A DNA stretch of 64,000 nt from UBA5072 sp041737175 (GCA_041737175.1 JBGSSF010000012.1:1-64000); one strand, 5' to 3'. Numbered from the stretch's first letter, positions 27,338 to 37,538 are shown. Numbers and translations: made by a program. The notes: a model not told the origin generated them from the sequence alone.

Positions 27338-27390
27338 AGCACTGCGGATGGTTGTTGATATCTGATGAAATATATTGCATGATAATTTTA

Positions 27391-27398
27391 TATATTTG
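27391..27398 (+). promoter_or_regulatory. -7 promoter box for the T9SS cargo operon
   Basis: TATATTTG matches TAnnTTTG and lies 31 bp before the TTG start at 27430 (37 bp before TTG 27436). Confidence 0.6.
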
Positions 27399-27429
27399 AA
27401 ACACAACAATCAAACCGACTAACCCAACT

Positions 27430-30400
27430 TTGGCTTTGAAGAGGATTATTGGCATAATATCGGGCTTATGGATTTGTTCCTTCTTAAGCTTTTCGCAAAA
27501 CATCCAGATTTCAGGAGTCCCCAATTATTACCTGCGTGTTGATGAAGTGCAGACTGACCGTGTTCGGGTAACCGACGTTTTGGGAGGTCAGATCAGCCAC
27601 TTTCAATCGGAAAGCAAAGTTTTACTGATCCAGATGACCGGGGCCGTCCCATACTCCGGAGCTGATTTCAGAACACTGGAAGCACGTACAAAAGACAATA
27701 TGGCTGATGTGGGCAGCTACGAGATATTTCAGGTTGATGAAGTAGTTCCTATCAGTGGCACGGAAGCCTGGGTGATTTTTACCGATGATAGATCCCGTAC
27801 CTATAATGCAGGTGAAAAAATTCAGCTTGTAAAATTCGTGGAAGGCGAAACGGTTTCAACCACGGGTGCTGTAAGTGCACTGGATTGGAACGGCACAGTG
27901 GGGGGCATTGTCGCCATTATAGGTACTGACTCGGTAAAACTAAACCACAATATTGACGTCAGTGCCCGGGGTTTTCGCGGAGGTGCCATTCCTTCCGAGA
28001 ATTATACGGGAGGTTGCCGGTATGGCTTGAGTTTAGTCATTAAAGACACTTTATTTTTCCTCCCGACACAAATGAACCGGTCGGGAAACAAAGGCGAGGG
28101 CATTGTTACCACTGCATTTCCATATACCAAGGGTACGGGATTCGCCATTAACGGCGGAGGCGCCGGAAACGGGCTTTACTCCGGTGGCGGTGGCGGCAGC
28201 AATTACGCCGTAGGCGGTGACGGAGGCCGGCAATCTCCCGTATGTTCCGGTTTATATCCGGCATTGGGCGGCTGGGGCGCTTATGGATGTTTTGAACTTT
28301 ATACAGCCGGAAACCGGAAGATTATCATGGGCGGTGGTGGCGGCAGCGGAACAAAATTATCAACGTCAACTCCTTCCAAGGGAGGTGACGGAGGGGGTAT
28401 CGCCATCATCATTACCGGGGTGCTGGCGGGCAATGGCAAATCAATTTTGGCGAACGGGGAGAATGCTACAGCCACAACCGGAAGCGGGGGCGGCGGCGGC
28501 GCAGGCGGAACGGTGATCATTGATGCAACCAGTCTTTATGGACCATTGACGGTTAATGTCAAAGGAGGAAGAGGCGGAAATACGACTGATGACGGCAATT
28601 GCACGGGATCAGGCGGCGGCGGAGGCGGTGGAGTCATTTGGCACAACGGCGCTTCCCTGGCTGCAACCGTTGACTATACATATGGTATTGCTGGCGCTGT
28701 TGGCAGTTCCTGCTCGCTGGTACTGGGTATTCCCGGCACGCCGGGTTCAACGGGTGCAAAAATCACCAACCTGATATCACCGCTGACCGGATTCCTTTTC
28801 AATTCCTTGCATGGAAAGGATACCATTTGTGCCGGGCAGACTCCCAATCTTCTGACCGCCAGCCAACCCAAGGGCGGTGACGGCACGTATATCTTCATAT
28901 GGGAGAAAAGCACTGATAATACGAACTGGACGGATGCATCCGGAACACAGATGAGAACCTTCCAGCCACCGGCATTGAATCAGACAACCTGGTACAGGAG
29001 AATTGTCACTTCAAACGGTGTATTTGACACAAGCCGGGTAATTCAGGTTTATGTATATCCTGTCATCAGCAACAATACAATTTACGGCATTGATACCATT
29101 TGTTACAGCAATCCTGCCAAATTGATTACAGCAGCGCAACCTGCCGGCGGAAACAACTCATCCTACATTTACCAGTGGCAGTCACGCGACAGTGAAAGCA
29201 TATGGAGCAACATGGGCGCCCCCCGGACCTCAAATACGTCGCTTGATCCGGGAGTACTGATGAAAACGATGTATTACCGTCGCCTGGTGAGCTCAACCGC
29301 ATATTGCGCAGATACCAGCAATACTGATAAGATTACGGTTTTGCCTTCAATCTCAAACAACAGCTTTGCCACCAGTGATACATCCATATGCATGAATCAG
29401 AGCCCGGGACAGCTCAATGCCTTAACTCCCGGCGGCGGTGATGGCACCTATTCTTTTTCCTGGCAATATAAGCCGGCAACCGATAACTGGACAAGTTTGG
29501 CTTCAAGCAATGTGCTCCGTTACAGCGCAGGTGCGCTGAACAATGAAACTCTCTTCCGCAGGATTGTATATTCAGGGAATGACAAGGCTTGCATTGACAC
29601 CGGAACCGTCAAAACGGTGCATACCATGCCCCTGATAACCAACAACAGCATCCTGGGCAGCGCCGTTCAATATACATGCTTCAATACACCTATTTCATTG
29701 CCGGGTTCTTCACCGCTGAACGGATTCAACACCTACGCATACCAGTGGGAACAAAGCAATGACAACAGCACATGGAATCCGGTCACGGGTACGAACCGCG
29801 ATTATGTGTCAGCAAACCTCACCAGCAGGAAATATTTCAGAAGGATTGTATATTCCTCGCCTGCTTACCACGAATGCACCGACATCAGTGACGCGGTGGA
29901 AGTGAGGATCAATCCGCTGCCTATTGGGGATGTAAGTGTGGATCGGGATACAATATGCGCTGGTGAAACCCTGTATGTAAAATTCAACCTGGCAGGTAAC
30001 GGACCTTTTAATGTTGCTGTCGCCGGTGAAAGTATTCCCGGTGCATCCAAAACAGGCATTACCGTGCTAACTGATTCTGTAGCCTTTACTCCCGCTACCT
30101 CACAACAGTTCACGATGTATTCGGTGGAGGACGACAGCGGTTGCTTTGCCGATATTACGGGTTTTGCCAACGTTTCGCACGGGATAGTATATGCAGTTCC
30201 AGTCGCCAATGCCGGGGCCAGCCAAGAGACATGCGGTCTGAATTATACATTGCAGGCTGTTAAAAATATAAGTGGTTCTTCGGGTTTGTGGACAGGAACC
30301 GGTGTGACATTCAGCGATTCATCCAATGCCGCCAGCCAGGTTACTTCGGGAAGTTATGATACCAAATTACTTACATGGACTGAAACCAACTGGCATTGTT

Positions 30401-30963
30401 CTGATGAGGACGATGTTGAAATTACTTTCCAGGAGCAACCGCCAGCGCCTGAAGCCGGTCCCGACCAGAGTCTTGATTTTAGTTTCATGACACAGATGCA
30501 AGCGGTTGAACCAATAGTTGGAACAGGAAAATGGACCATTGAAACGGGTTCAGGAGAATTTGACAATGACATACTGCCCGACGCCGTCATCAGCGAGCTG
30601 AACAGTGCCACCACACTCAAATGGACCGTTACCAACGGAAGCTGTCCTGAGGTTTCCGACATCATGGAAATCCTGGTCAATCCGCTGGTCATTAAAAAAG
30701 GCTTTACGCCCAACGGTGACAGCAAAAACGATGTATTCGACATTGGCGCCACCCATGCCGAGTTTATCAGGATTAAGGTTTTTAACAGCGCAGGAGTGCT
30801 TGTATTTGAATCGGATAATTACCAGGAAGGGGATCTCTGGGATGGATACAATATGGATGGAGTTGAATTACCCGAAGGCACCTACTTTTATCTGATCGAT
30901 ATGAAAATTACGGGCAGGCAGGAGGAAGTGCAATTCAGGTCATTTGTTGAAATACTTAGATAA
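27430..30963 (+). CDS. T9SS type B (gliding-motility type) secreted surface protein
   Basis: 1177 residues. There is no ATG: the stop-to-stop frame opens after TGA at 27397 and the first starts are TTG at 27430 or TTG 27436, the latter giving MKRIIGIISGLWICSFLSFSQ as signal peptide. Residues ~175-450 are very Gly-rich, with GGGGG-type runs. Four ~90-residue modules follow (~457, 547, 643, 737) with TICxx...W.xS.DN..W...YRRIV, then Ig-like modules to ~1070. The C-terminus (KGFTPNGDSKNDVFDI...GTYFYLIDM) is the gliding-motility type CTD (type B T9SS signal). A surface adhesin or matrix protein is likely; the ligand is unknown. Confidence 0.87.
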   Translation: MALKRIIGIISGLWICSFLSFSQNIQISGVPNYYLRVDEVQTDRVRVTDVLGGQISHFQSESKVLLIQMTGAVPYSGADFRTLEARTKDNMADVGSYEIFQVDEVVPISGTEAWVIFTDDRSRTYNAGEKIQLVKFVEGETVSTTGAVSALDWNGTVGGIVAIIGTDSVKLNHNIDVSARGFRGGAIPSENYTGGCRYGLSLVIKDTLFFLPTQMNRSGNKGEGIVTTAFPYTKGTGFAINGGGAGNGLYSGGGGGSNYAVGGDGGRQSPVCSGLYPALGGWGAYGCFELYTAGNRKIIMGGGGGSGTKLSTSTPSKGGDGGGIAIIITGVLAGNGKSILANGENATATTGSGGGGGAGGTVIIDATSLYGPLTVNVKGGRGGNTTDDGNCTGSGGGGGGGVIWHNGASLAATVDYTYGIAGAVGSSCSLVLGIPGTPGSTGAKITNLISPLTGFLFNSLHGKDTICAGQTPNLLTASQPKGGDGTYIFIWEKSTDNTNWTDASGTQMRTFQPPALNQTTWYRRIVTSNGVFDTSRVIQVYVYPVISNNTIYGIDTICYSNPAKLITAAQPAGGNNSSYIYQWQSRDSESIWSNMGAPRTSNTSLDPGVLMKTMYYRRLVSSTAYCADTSNTDKITVLPSISNNSFATSDTSICMNQSPGQLNALTPGGGDGTYSFSWQYKPATDNWTSLASSNVLRYSAGALNNETLFRRIVYSGNDKACIDTGTVKTVHTMPLITNNSILGSAVQYTCFNTPISLPGSSPLNGFNTYAYQWEQSNDNSTWNPVTGTNRDYVSANLTSRKYFRRIVYSSPAYHECTDISDAVEVRINPLPIGDVSVDRDTICAGETLYVKFNLAGNGPFNVAVAGESIPGASKTGITVLTDSVAFTPATSQQFTMYSVEDDSGCFADITGFANVSHGIVYAVPVANAGASQETCGLNYTLQAVKNISGSSGLWTGTGVTFSDSSNAASQVTSGSYDTKLLTWTETNWHCSDEDDVEITFQEQPPAPEAGPDQSLDFSFMTQMQAVEPIVGTGKWTIETGSGEFDNDILPDAVISELNSATTLKWTVTNGSCPEVSDIMEILVNPLVIKKGFTPNGDSKNDVFDIGATHAEFIRIKVFNSAGVLVFESDNYQEGDLWDGYNMDGVELPEGTYFYLIDMKITGRQEEVQFRSFVEILR

Positions 30964-31872
30964 ATGCGAAGAACAACTATCATATTGTTTTGCCTTTTGC
31001 TGTCTGTCATCCTTGATGCCCAGGAGAAAGCCCTCCTCTACAGCCATTACAGCTTTAACGGGCTGGCTATTAACCCGGCATATGCCGGTAGCAGGGAGAT
31101 GCTCAGCATCAGCCTTTCTCACCGAAGCCAATGGATGGGCTTTGAGGGTGCTCCTTCTTATAATATCGCCGGCCTTCACACTCCCTTTAAAAACACAAAG
31201 ATGGGACTGGGATTGCTGGTAATGAATGAAAGCATCGGGCTGCGCAAGTATACGGGCATTTATGTAAATTATGCGCACCGGTTGACGCTGGGGAACGGAA
31301 AGCTTTCCCTGGGACTGAAAGGCGGCATTTCCACCGGAAAATTTGAGCTGATCGATCTGGGTGGAGATGATGTCGTTTTCAGTGAGAAGTCGAGCAGTTA
31401 CCTGCTGCCGAATTTTGGCATGGGGATGTATTATTACACCCGAAAGTTCTATGCAGGCCTGTCAGTGCCGCTAATCCTGGGTTATGAAACCAATGAGACG
31501 GGCGATGTCACAGCCTATCACGATTTCAATAAATATGCGTATTACCTTACGGCAGGAATTACATTTGACCTTGCTGATAACTGGCAGTTGCAGCCTTCGG
31601 GCCTGGTGGAATATGATAAGGCAGGCGGGGTCATTGCCGACGGCGGTTTAAGCTTGTTATACAAGGATGCCCTTCGTGTTGGCGCATCCTACCGCAGCAA
31701 ACAGGCAATAGTAATGTTGCTTGACTACAAAATAAACTATCAGCTGCGGGTGGGCATTGCCTATGATTACGGATTGAACGACCTGAATGCCTATAACCGG
31801 AGCTCCTTTGAGATTGCCCTGGAGTATAATTTCGGATATCAGATCAGAGCAGCAAACCCGACGATATTTTAA
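30964..31872 (+). CDS. PorP/SprF family T9SS membrane protein
   Basis: 302 residues with a signal peptide (to LDAQ). It has the family opening LYSHYSFNGLAINPAYAGSREMLSISLSHRSQW and a beta-barrel body ending FEIALEYNFGYQIRAANPTIF. PorP/SprF proteins anchor or deliver type B CTD cargo at the outer membrane and are typically encoded right after their cargo gene. Here the ATG follows the cargo stop with no gap (30961-30963, then 30964), so the pairing is clear. Confidence 0.93.
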   Translation: MRRTTIILFCLLLSVILDAQEKALLYSHYSFNGLAINPAYAGSREMLSISLSHRSQWMGFEGAPSYNIAGLHTPFKNTKMGLGLLVMNESIGLRKYTGIYVNYAHRLTLGNGKLSLGLKGGISTGKFELIDLGGDDVVFSEKSSSYLLPNFGMGMYYYTRKFYAGLSVPLILGYETNETGDVTAYHDFNKYAYYLTAGITFDLADNWQLQPSGLVEYDKAGGVIADGGLSLLYKDALRVGASYRSKQAIVMLLDYKINYQLRVGIAYDYGLNDLNAYNRSSFEIALEYNFGYQIRAANPTIF

Positions 31873-31878
31873 ACAACG

Positions 31879-33312
31879 ATGTGTTCCAATAAAAAAATAT
31901 TTTTATCCGTATTCCTGATTCTTTATGCCTGCCCCGGGCTTTTTTCCCAGGATCACTTTGAGGTGAAACGCCTGCCATTAAACACATCGGCCAGGGAGAT
32001 GGCACCGGCATTTTACCGGAACGGAATCGTGTTTTGCTCCGACAGGAAAAATGAAGTGCTTACCAGTTATATCGACCTGAACTATAATATGTTCACCAAC
32101 CTTTATGTGGCGGAACAGAAGAAACCCGGCAAGTTTGATCATCCCAGGCTGATGTCCAGGGAGCTCACCACTTTTTTATATGAAGGTCCGTGTACATTCA
32201 GTAAAGACGGGAAAACCATTTATTTCACCCGTTCAATCAATGTATCGATGAGTTCCAGGAACAAGAACCGGGCAGATACAACCTTCGGGATATTCAGTGC
32301 CACCTGGTCGGGTGGTGATTGGGTAAATCTTACCCAGTTCAGGTTCAACAGACCCGAATACAATACGGGTTACCCCTGCCTTTCTGATGACGGCACCCTG
32401 CTGTTCTTTTGCTCGGATGCCCCGGGCGGTTTTGGAGGAATGGACATTTATGTTTCGAGTCTGGAAAACGGGCGGTGGGCAGCACCCGAAAATCTGGGAC
32501 CGGCCATCAATACTTCTAAAAACGAGGTCTTTCCTTTTCTGCATTCCAGCGGAAGACTATATTTTTCATCCAGGGGTTTGACACAGAAAGGTGACCTGGA
32601 TATATTCTATACCGTAAAAATTGACGGTGTATGGCAAAAACCCGTGTCTATGTCAGAACCATTCAATTCAAACCACGACGATTATGGGCTGATTCTTAAT
32701 GCAGCCGCAGATACAGGCTATTTTGTTTCGGACCGCTCAGGTTCAGCGGATATTCTTTCAGCCTATTCAACAGTTCCCACTTTCACACATTGTCCCGATC
32801 AGCAGGAAAATGATTATTGTTTCGTATTTTATGAGCCCAACAACAACGAGGTGGATACAACAACCTTTGCCTATGAATGGGACCTGGGTGACGGAACTAT
32901 AATCAGAGCGCTTGAAGCAGAGCATTGTTTTGCCAGGCCCGACACCTATCAGGTAAAGCTAAATATCATTGACAAGCTTACCAGGGAATTAATGGCCAAC
33001 CAGGCAGATTATACCTTTGTAGTGTCAAAAATCGAGCAGGCTTATATCCAGAGCCCGGAGACAGTGGCACAGGGACAGGAGATAACCGTGAACGGACACG
33101 AGACCTATCTGAAGGATTTTACCATTGATCAATACTATTGGGATTTTGGTGACGGATTCCGGGCCTCCGGATCCGATGCGAAGCACCTTTATGTTTTCCC
33201 CGGTACTTATCATCTCACACTGGGGGTAACCGATAAAAAGGATGACAAAAATGAACCTGAACGCGCAAGCTGCATAACCCGCAAAATTATTGTGGTTAAC
33301 CCGCAAAAGTAA
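31879..33312 (+). CDS. PD40 beta-propeller and double-PKD secreted protein
   Basis: 477 residues with a signal peptide (to GLFSQ). Residues ~25-300 are PD40/WD40-like repeats (FSKDGKTIYFTRS, LSDDGTLLFFCSDAPGGFGGMDIYVS, FLHSSGRLYFSSRG, GYFVSDRSGSADILS). Two PKD-type domains follow (YEWDLGDGT and YYWDFGDGF, ~330-475). It looks like a PorE-type protein whose OmpA domain is replaced by PKD domains, so it would not bind peptidoglycan. It lies 6 bp after the PorP/SprF gene and is probably part of the cargo export or anchoring set. Confidence 0.85.
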   Translation: MCSNKKIFLSVFLILYACPGLFSQDHFEVKRLPLNTSAREMAPAFYRNGIVFCSDRKNEVLTSYIDLNYNMFTNLYVAEQKKPGKFDHPRLMSRELTTFLYEGPCTFSKDGKTIYFTRSINVSMSSRNKNRADTTFGIFSATWSGGDWVNLTQFRFNRPEYNTGYPCLSDDGTLLFFCSDAPGGFGGMDIYVSSLENGRWAAPENLGPAINTSKNEVFPFLHSSGRLYFSSRGLTQKGDLDIFYTVKIDGVWQKPVSMSEPFNSNHDDYGLILNAAADTGYFVSDRSGSADILSAYSTVPTFTHCPDQQENDYCFVFYEPNNNEVDTTTFAYEWDLGDGTIIRALEAEHCFARPDTYQVKLNIIDKLTRELMANQADYTFVVSKIEQAYIQSPETVAQGQEITVNGHETYLKDFTIDQYYWDFGDGFRASGSDAKHLYVFPGTYHLTLGVTDKKDDKNEPERASCITRKIIVVNPQK

Positions 33313-33404
33313 TTGCCCTTTGAGGATTCATGTATAAAATGAATCTATTCCCGTTTTTTATCGTATAGCAAGTAAACAACAACCGAACGTCTGAATTATA
33401 TCCT

Positions 33405-34376
33405 ATGAAGTACTTCTCATTTCTAATATCAGTCCTGTTCATTACTGCCGGTTTACAAGCCCAGCCTGTACCAGCAGGAGATGAAAATATTCCTTATCTC
33501 ATGACTTTTGGCCCGAAAGCAGGAACATCCTGGGGCGATGATGATTTCTCGCAGACTTTCTTTTTTCTTGTACCCAAAGGTTTTTCACAATCGGTTTATA
33601 TAAGGGTGTATGATCCTGATATCAGCGGCGCAACGGATGAGCTGAACGGAGTCTTTGATACAAAGATGACGTATTCGGTATATGGGGGCAAAGAAAGTTA
33701 TTCGCACAAAGACGCAATGGAAACATCACCCAAAGGCAACTACAAGAGCGGGAACCTGCTTGCCTCGAAAACATTCGGAAACCAGATCGATTTTGATAAC
33801 AAGTGGTATACTTTCGGACCTTTCAATCCATCAGAAGGTGAATTTGTACAAAGATTCGACGGCTATGTATTTAAAGTGATCTGTGACGGCGCGGCTGGAG
33901 ATGATGGCAACCTATACAGGTATTTCCTTTCGACCAAGATGGATGAGAACAAAGCCATAGAGGGAGCCAATGCCTTTGCATATGAATATTCGTTTCGTAT
34001 GCATGACAATGCTGCAGAAGTATCGCACATCTACCCGCTGGTTGACGACAGGACCATCTCGGTGAAACTCTCCAATTTTGACTGGGATTCTGACGGAATG
34101 ATACGCTGTGTATCTGTTGCCCGCAAGGGCCAGCTCTGCCCGGTATCCGGAGAAGATGTATGGACCGAGAAAGAATTCACCATCTTTGATGAAGAAAAAA
34201 ACACTTCCCTCGATATTCAGTTTATCAAGCGAAAAACACCACCTGTCAAAAACAACAACGTGGTTGTTAATGTCCGCAACCAGTATGGAGAGTTATTGCC
34301 CTTCTACGTTATTCCAATCGGCGGTGTTCCCAAGTATAAGGCTGGCATTGATGTCAGACCCATGACGAAGAAATAA
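33405..34376 (+). CDS. secreted protein of unknown function
   Basis: 323 residues with a signal peptide (MKYFSFLISVLFITAGLQAQ). I do not recognise a domain. It contains a PYLMTFGPKAGTSWGDDDFSQTF opening and beta-rich, aromatic segments (FFFLVPKGFSQSVYIRVYDPD, YFLSTKMDENKAIEGANAFAYEYSF). It is 9 bp ahead of the 1050-residue sensor phosphatase gene, so both are probably co-transcribed; it may be a secreted ligand or a binding partner of its propeller domain. That link is inferred only from position. Confidence 0.7.
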   Translation: MKYFSFLISVLFITAGLQAQPVPAGDENIPYLMTFGPKAGTSWGDDDFSQTFFFLVPKGFSQSVYIRVYDPDISGATDELNGVFDTKMTYSVYGGKESYSHKDAMETSPKGNYKSGNLLASKTFGNQIDFDNKWYTFGPFNPSEGEFVQRFDGYVFKVICDGAAGDDGNLYRYFLSTKMDENKAIEGANAFAYEYSFRMHDNAAEVSHIYPLVDDRTISVKLSNFDWDSDGMIRCVSVARKGQLCPVSGEDVWTEKEFTIFDEEKNTSLDIQFIKRKTPPVKNNNVVVNVRNQYGELLPFYVIPIGGVPKYKAGIDVRPMTKK

Positions 34377-34385
34377 TTTTTACCT

Positions 34386-37300
34386 ATGCGCAAGGTTTTT
34401 TGTTCAGTTCTAGCGGCTATAGCCCTTTTCTTTTCCCTGCCAGGCACATCCCAGGAATACAGGATAAGCCATTTCGGATTAACCGAAGGCATCTCGCATC
34501 AATACGTATATACAGTCAGCCAGGATAACCACGGGTATATCTGGATAGGAACCGGACAGGGATTATGCCGTTTCAACGGAACTGCATTTGACACGGATAT
34601 CTTACAGGACTCGCTGGGTACCGAGGTGGCCCAGTCAAGCATCAAAGACAGCCGGGGAGTCCTCTGGTTTGGCTACCAGAGCGGGGATATCGCCAAATAT
34701 GACGGATCTTCATTCTCCACCGTAAAGCCAGGAGTAGAAATTACAAGCGCTGTTACCGGTTTTGCAGCAATGGAAGATGGAGACCTTATTGTATCCACAC
34801 AGAACAACGGACTCTTCAGTTTGAATACACAAACAGGAGCAGCGAAACCCGTTTCCGGCATTGACAAGGGTTTGTTTACAGCTTTGTCCGTAAAAGGCAA
34901 AATGCTTTTGCTGGGTTCCATGGAAGGATTAACCGTTTACTCGATCGACGGGACAGGCACCAGTGCTAAGGTTCTTTTGAAGATTTCAGAGCTTGATTTT
35001 ATCAAAATACAGGATATTCAGCCTTCTTATGCTGAGAATACATTCTGGATAGCAACCGAGGAAGACGGGATCTTCCGGCTAACATGGCATGGAGATACCT
35101 ATGATCTCACCAAAACAGCCACTGAATCCAGGTTAGGTTCGGCAAAAGTGCAGTCAGTGCTTGAGGATTCTGATAAGCATTTATGGATCAGTACATTATT
35201 AGGTGGATTATACCGGTTGGGCTTGCCTGACAAGAACGGGAATTTTACTTCGGTAACTTTATATAATAAGCAGAACGGACTTTCTGAAAATGCGGTAAAG
35301 AAGGTGTTTGAAGATATCGAAGGTAATATCTGGATTGCTACCTATGGAGGCGGTTTGAATTTATTTACCGGACAGGCATTTTCTTTTTTGCAGCAGGATG
35401 TGAATGGGCTGGACAATGACATCCAGTCCGTTGTTATCACCGATGAAGGCATAATGTACCTGGGAGGACCCGGTGGATTATTCCGCGGTAAAAAGGGTGC
35501 TGACAGATCCGTTACCAGAATTGCCGGCGTTCCGGCAGACAGGATTATTGTATTGCATATCGAAGGGAACAAGCTTTACATAGGCACTGAGAAAAACGGT
35601 TTATTTCTGATGGATGTCAGGAGTGGTGCTGTCCGCAAAATTGCCTATGAAGCCGGATCCCTCGGCAATCAGGTAAGCGCTATCGCCACCAGTGACCGGT
35701 ATGTTTACCTGGGCACCAGGGACGGGATCTACAAATTCGGTAAGGATCTGCGTGAAGCTATACATTTTACCACCACCAGCGGATTGCCGCATAACAGTAT
35801 TGAACAGATCTATTTTGACAGCAAAGGCAGACTTTTGATAGCAACCCGCGCCAATGGCATTTTCCAGCTGACAGAGGATGACAGCATCAAAAATCTTTAC
35901 CCGTCGGGAAATACCGAAATTGAGTTTAAATCTGTAATTGAAGATGATCAGGGAGGCATATGGGCTGCAACCTATGGTGACGGAATTGTTTATTTCAAGG
36001 ATGATTCTGTATACCAGTTCACTGTTTCCTCGGGTTTGAAAGCAAATTATTGTTACAGCCTGGCAAAAGGATCTGATCAGAGCATCTGGATCGGGCACAG
36101 GCTCGGATTGAGCAGGATCAACACAACGACCATGAAAATCAGCGTTTTTGATAAGAACATGGATATTACCGGTGACTGCAATCCGAATGCTTCGTTTGTT
36201 GATAAAACAGGGGTCCTGTATTTTGGTACCACCGAAGGTCTTGTTACCTATGATCCTTCCCTGGAAAATGCGAAAAAGCAGCCACCATTCACCAACATTG
36301 TGAACCTTCTGATTTCTGACAAGCCTTATGATTTCACGAAAGAAATAGTCCTTCCATACCGTCCCTATAAACTGAGAATTGACTTCATCGGTCTGAATTA
36401 TAGTGATCCGCAGTCGGTTCGCTACCAGTACAAGCTCGAAGGGAACGATCTGGAATGGTCCGATGTCACAGCCCAAACCTATGTTACCTATCCGAGGATC
36501 GAGGATGGGGAATATATTTTCTACCTGAGGTCTTTTAATAACGAAGGTCTCAGCCAGGAAACACCGGTAATCGTTAAAATCAGGATAAAACCGCCATTCT
36601 GGAAAACCTGGTGGTTCATGGCTTTATCAATTCTTGCCCTTGTGTCAGCTGTATACCTGATCATCAAAATACGGGAACGCAAGCAAAAACAATTGCAGGA
36701 ATACCTGGAACGGGAACTTACCCTGCGAACCAAGGAGGTCGTGGAGCAGAAGGAGGTCATCGAAATAAAAAACCGGGATATTACCGACAGTATTAATTAT
36801 GCAAAACGCATACAAACCAGTATGCTGCCACCCATCAGGAGGCTCCAGCAACACTTTTCAGGATGTTTTGTTTTCTACAGCCCCAGGGACATTGTGAGTG
36901 GTGACTTTTACTGGTTCGACCAGGTAAACAACAGTAAGTTCACCATTGTTTGTGCGGATTCAACAGGACACGGGGTACCGGGAGCCTTTATGTCAATGAT
37001 CGGTTCAACACTGATCAAGGATATTTGCACACGTGAAGCCGGTAATTCTCCTTCACAGGTTTTACAGGTTCTGGATAATGAATTGAGAAATACACTCAAT
37101 CAGAATCTCGAAGATGGTACCAAGCCGGGTGACGGAATGGATATCATTGTTTGTGAAATTGATCTCAAAACACATTATGTCAGATATGCCTCAGCCATGC
37201 GACCCATGATTATTTACCGCAACGGTGAGGAATACTTTGTGAAGGGAAGCCGGAATTCAGTGGGGGGACATTATGACCGGGAAGAGAACCTTTTTGAAGA

Positions 37301-37538
37301 TGAAGGTCTTCAATTAAGCAAAGGCGACATCATCTATATGTTCTCCGACGGTTATTCAGATCAGTTCGGAGGCCCCATGGGTAAAAAATTTAAAATGGTG
37401 AGACTGAAGAACCTCCTCCAGGATATTCACCTGAAACCCATGGAAGAACAGTACACGCACGTGAAAAACACCTTCAACCTGTGGAAAGAGAACTATGACC
37501 AGGTAGATGACGTGCTGTTCATGGGAATTAAGATCTGA
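34386..37538 (+). CDS. propeller-Y_Y_Y-SpoIIE membrane sensor phosphatase
   Basis: 1050 residues. A signal peptide is followed by ~650 residues of two-component-regulator propeller repeats (GLSENAVKKVFEDIEGNIWIATYGGGL and similar), a Y_Y_Y Ig-like domain (YQYKLEGNDLEWSDV, ~690-730), one helix (~738-757), a coiled coil with RERKQKQLQEYLERELTLRTKEV, and a SpoIIE/PP2C-like phosphatase (~803-1050) with DFYWFDQ, CADSTGHGVPGAFMSMIG and MFSDGYSDQFGG metal-site motifs. It is a transmembrane phosphatase: an extracytoplasmic signal read by the propeller controls a cytoplasmic serine/threonine phosphatase, perhaps acting on an anti-sigma antagonist, though no such gene is nearby. Confidence 0.87.
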   Translation: MRKVFCSVLAAIALFFSLPGTSQEYRISHFGLTEGISHQYVYTVSQDNHGYIWIGTGQGLCRFNGTAFDTDILQDSLGTEVAQSSIKDSRGVLWFGYQSGDIAKYDGSSFSTVKPGVEITSAVTGFAAMEDGDLIVSTQNNGLFSLNTQTGAAKPVSGIDKGLFTALSVKGKMLLLGSMEGLTVYSIDGTGTSAKVLLKISELDFIKIQDIQPSYAENTFWIATEEDGIFRLTWHGDTYDLTKTATESRLGSAKVQSVLEDSDKHLWISTLLGGLYRLGLPDKNGNFTSVTLYNKQNGLSENAVKKVFEDIEGNIWIATYGGGLNLFTGQAFSFLQQDVNGLDNDIQSVVITDEGIMYLGGPGGLFRGKKGADRSVTRIAGVPADRIIVLHIEGNKLYIGTEKNGLFLMDVRSGAVRKIAYEAGSLGNQVSAIATSDRYVYLGTRDGIYKFGKDLREAIHFTTTSGLPHNSIEQIYFDSKGRLLIATRANGIFQLTEDDSIKNLYPSGNTEIEFKSVIEDDQGGIWAATYGDGIVYFKDDSVYQFTVSSGLKANYCYSLAKGSDQSIWIGHRLGLSRINTTTMKISVFDKNMDITGDCNPNASFVDKTGVLYFGTTEGLVTYDPSLENAKKQPPFTNIVNLLISDKPYDFTKEIVLPYRPYKLRIDFIGLNYSDPQSVRYQYKLEGNDLEWSDVTAQTYVTYPRIEDGEYIFYLRSFNNEGLSQETPVIVKIRIKPPFWKTWWFMALSILALVSAVYLIIKIRERKQKQLQEYLERELTLRTKEVVEQKEVIEIKNRDITDSINYAKRIQTSMLPPIRRLQQHFSGCFVFYSPRDIVSGDFYWFDQVNNSKFTIVCADSTGHGVPGAFMSMIGSTLIKDICTREAGNSPSQVLQVLDNELRNTLNQNLEDGTKPGDGMDIIVCEIDLKTHYVRYASAMRPMIIYRNGEEYFVKGSRNSVGGHYDREENLFEDEGLQLSKGDIIYMFSDGYSDQFGGPMGKKFKMVRLKNLLQDIHLKPMEEQYTHVKNTFNLWKENYDQVDDVLFMGIKI

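Noticed and set aside
28299..28520. Proline-rich minus-strand frame
   Set aside because: It is the complement of GGT/GGC-rich codons encoding the Gly-rich part of the T9SS cargo; an artefact of base composition.
27391..33312. Polysaccharide utilisation locus
   Set aside because: No SusC/SusD pair was found near the GH26 or GH3 genes, and this block is T9SS-related rather than sugar-related.
35601..36476. 291-codon minus-strand frame opposite the propeller-SpoIIE gene
   Set aside because: It is the antisense shadow of a clear, long plus-strand gene with domain evidence; the translation shows no known domain.
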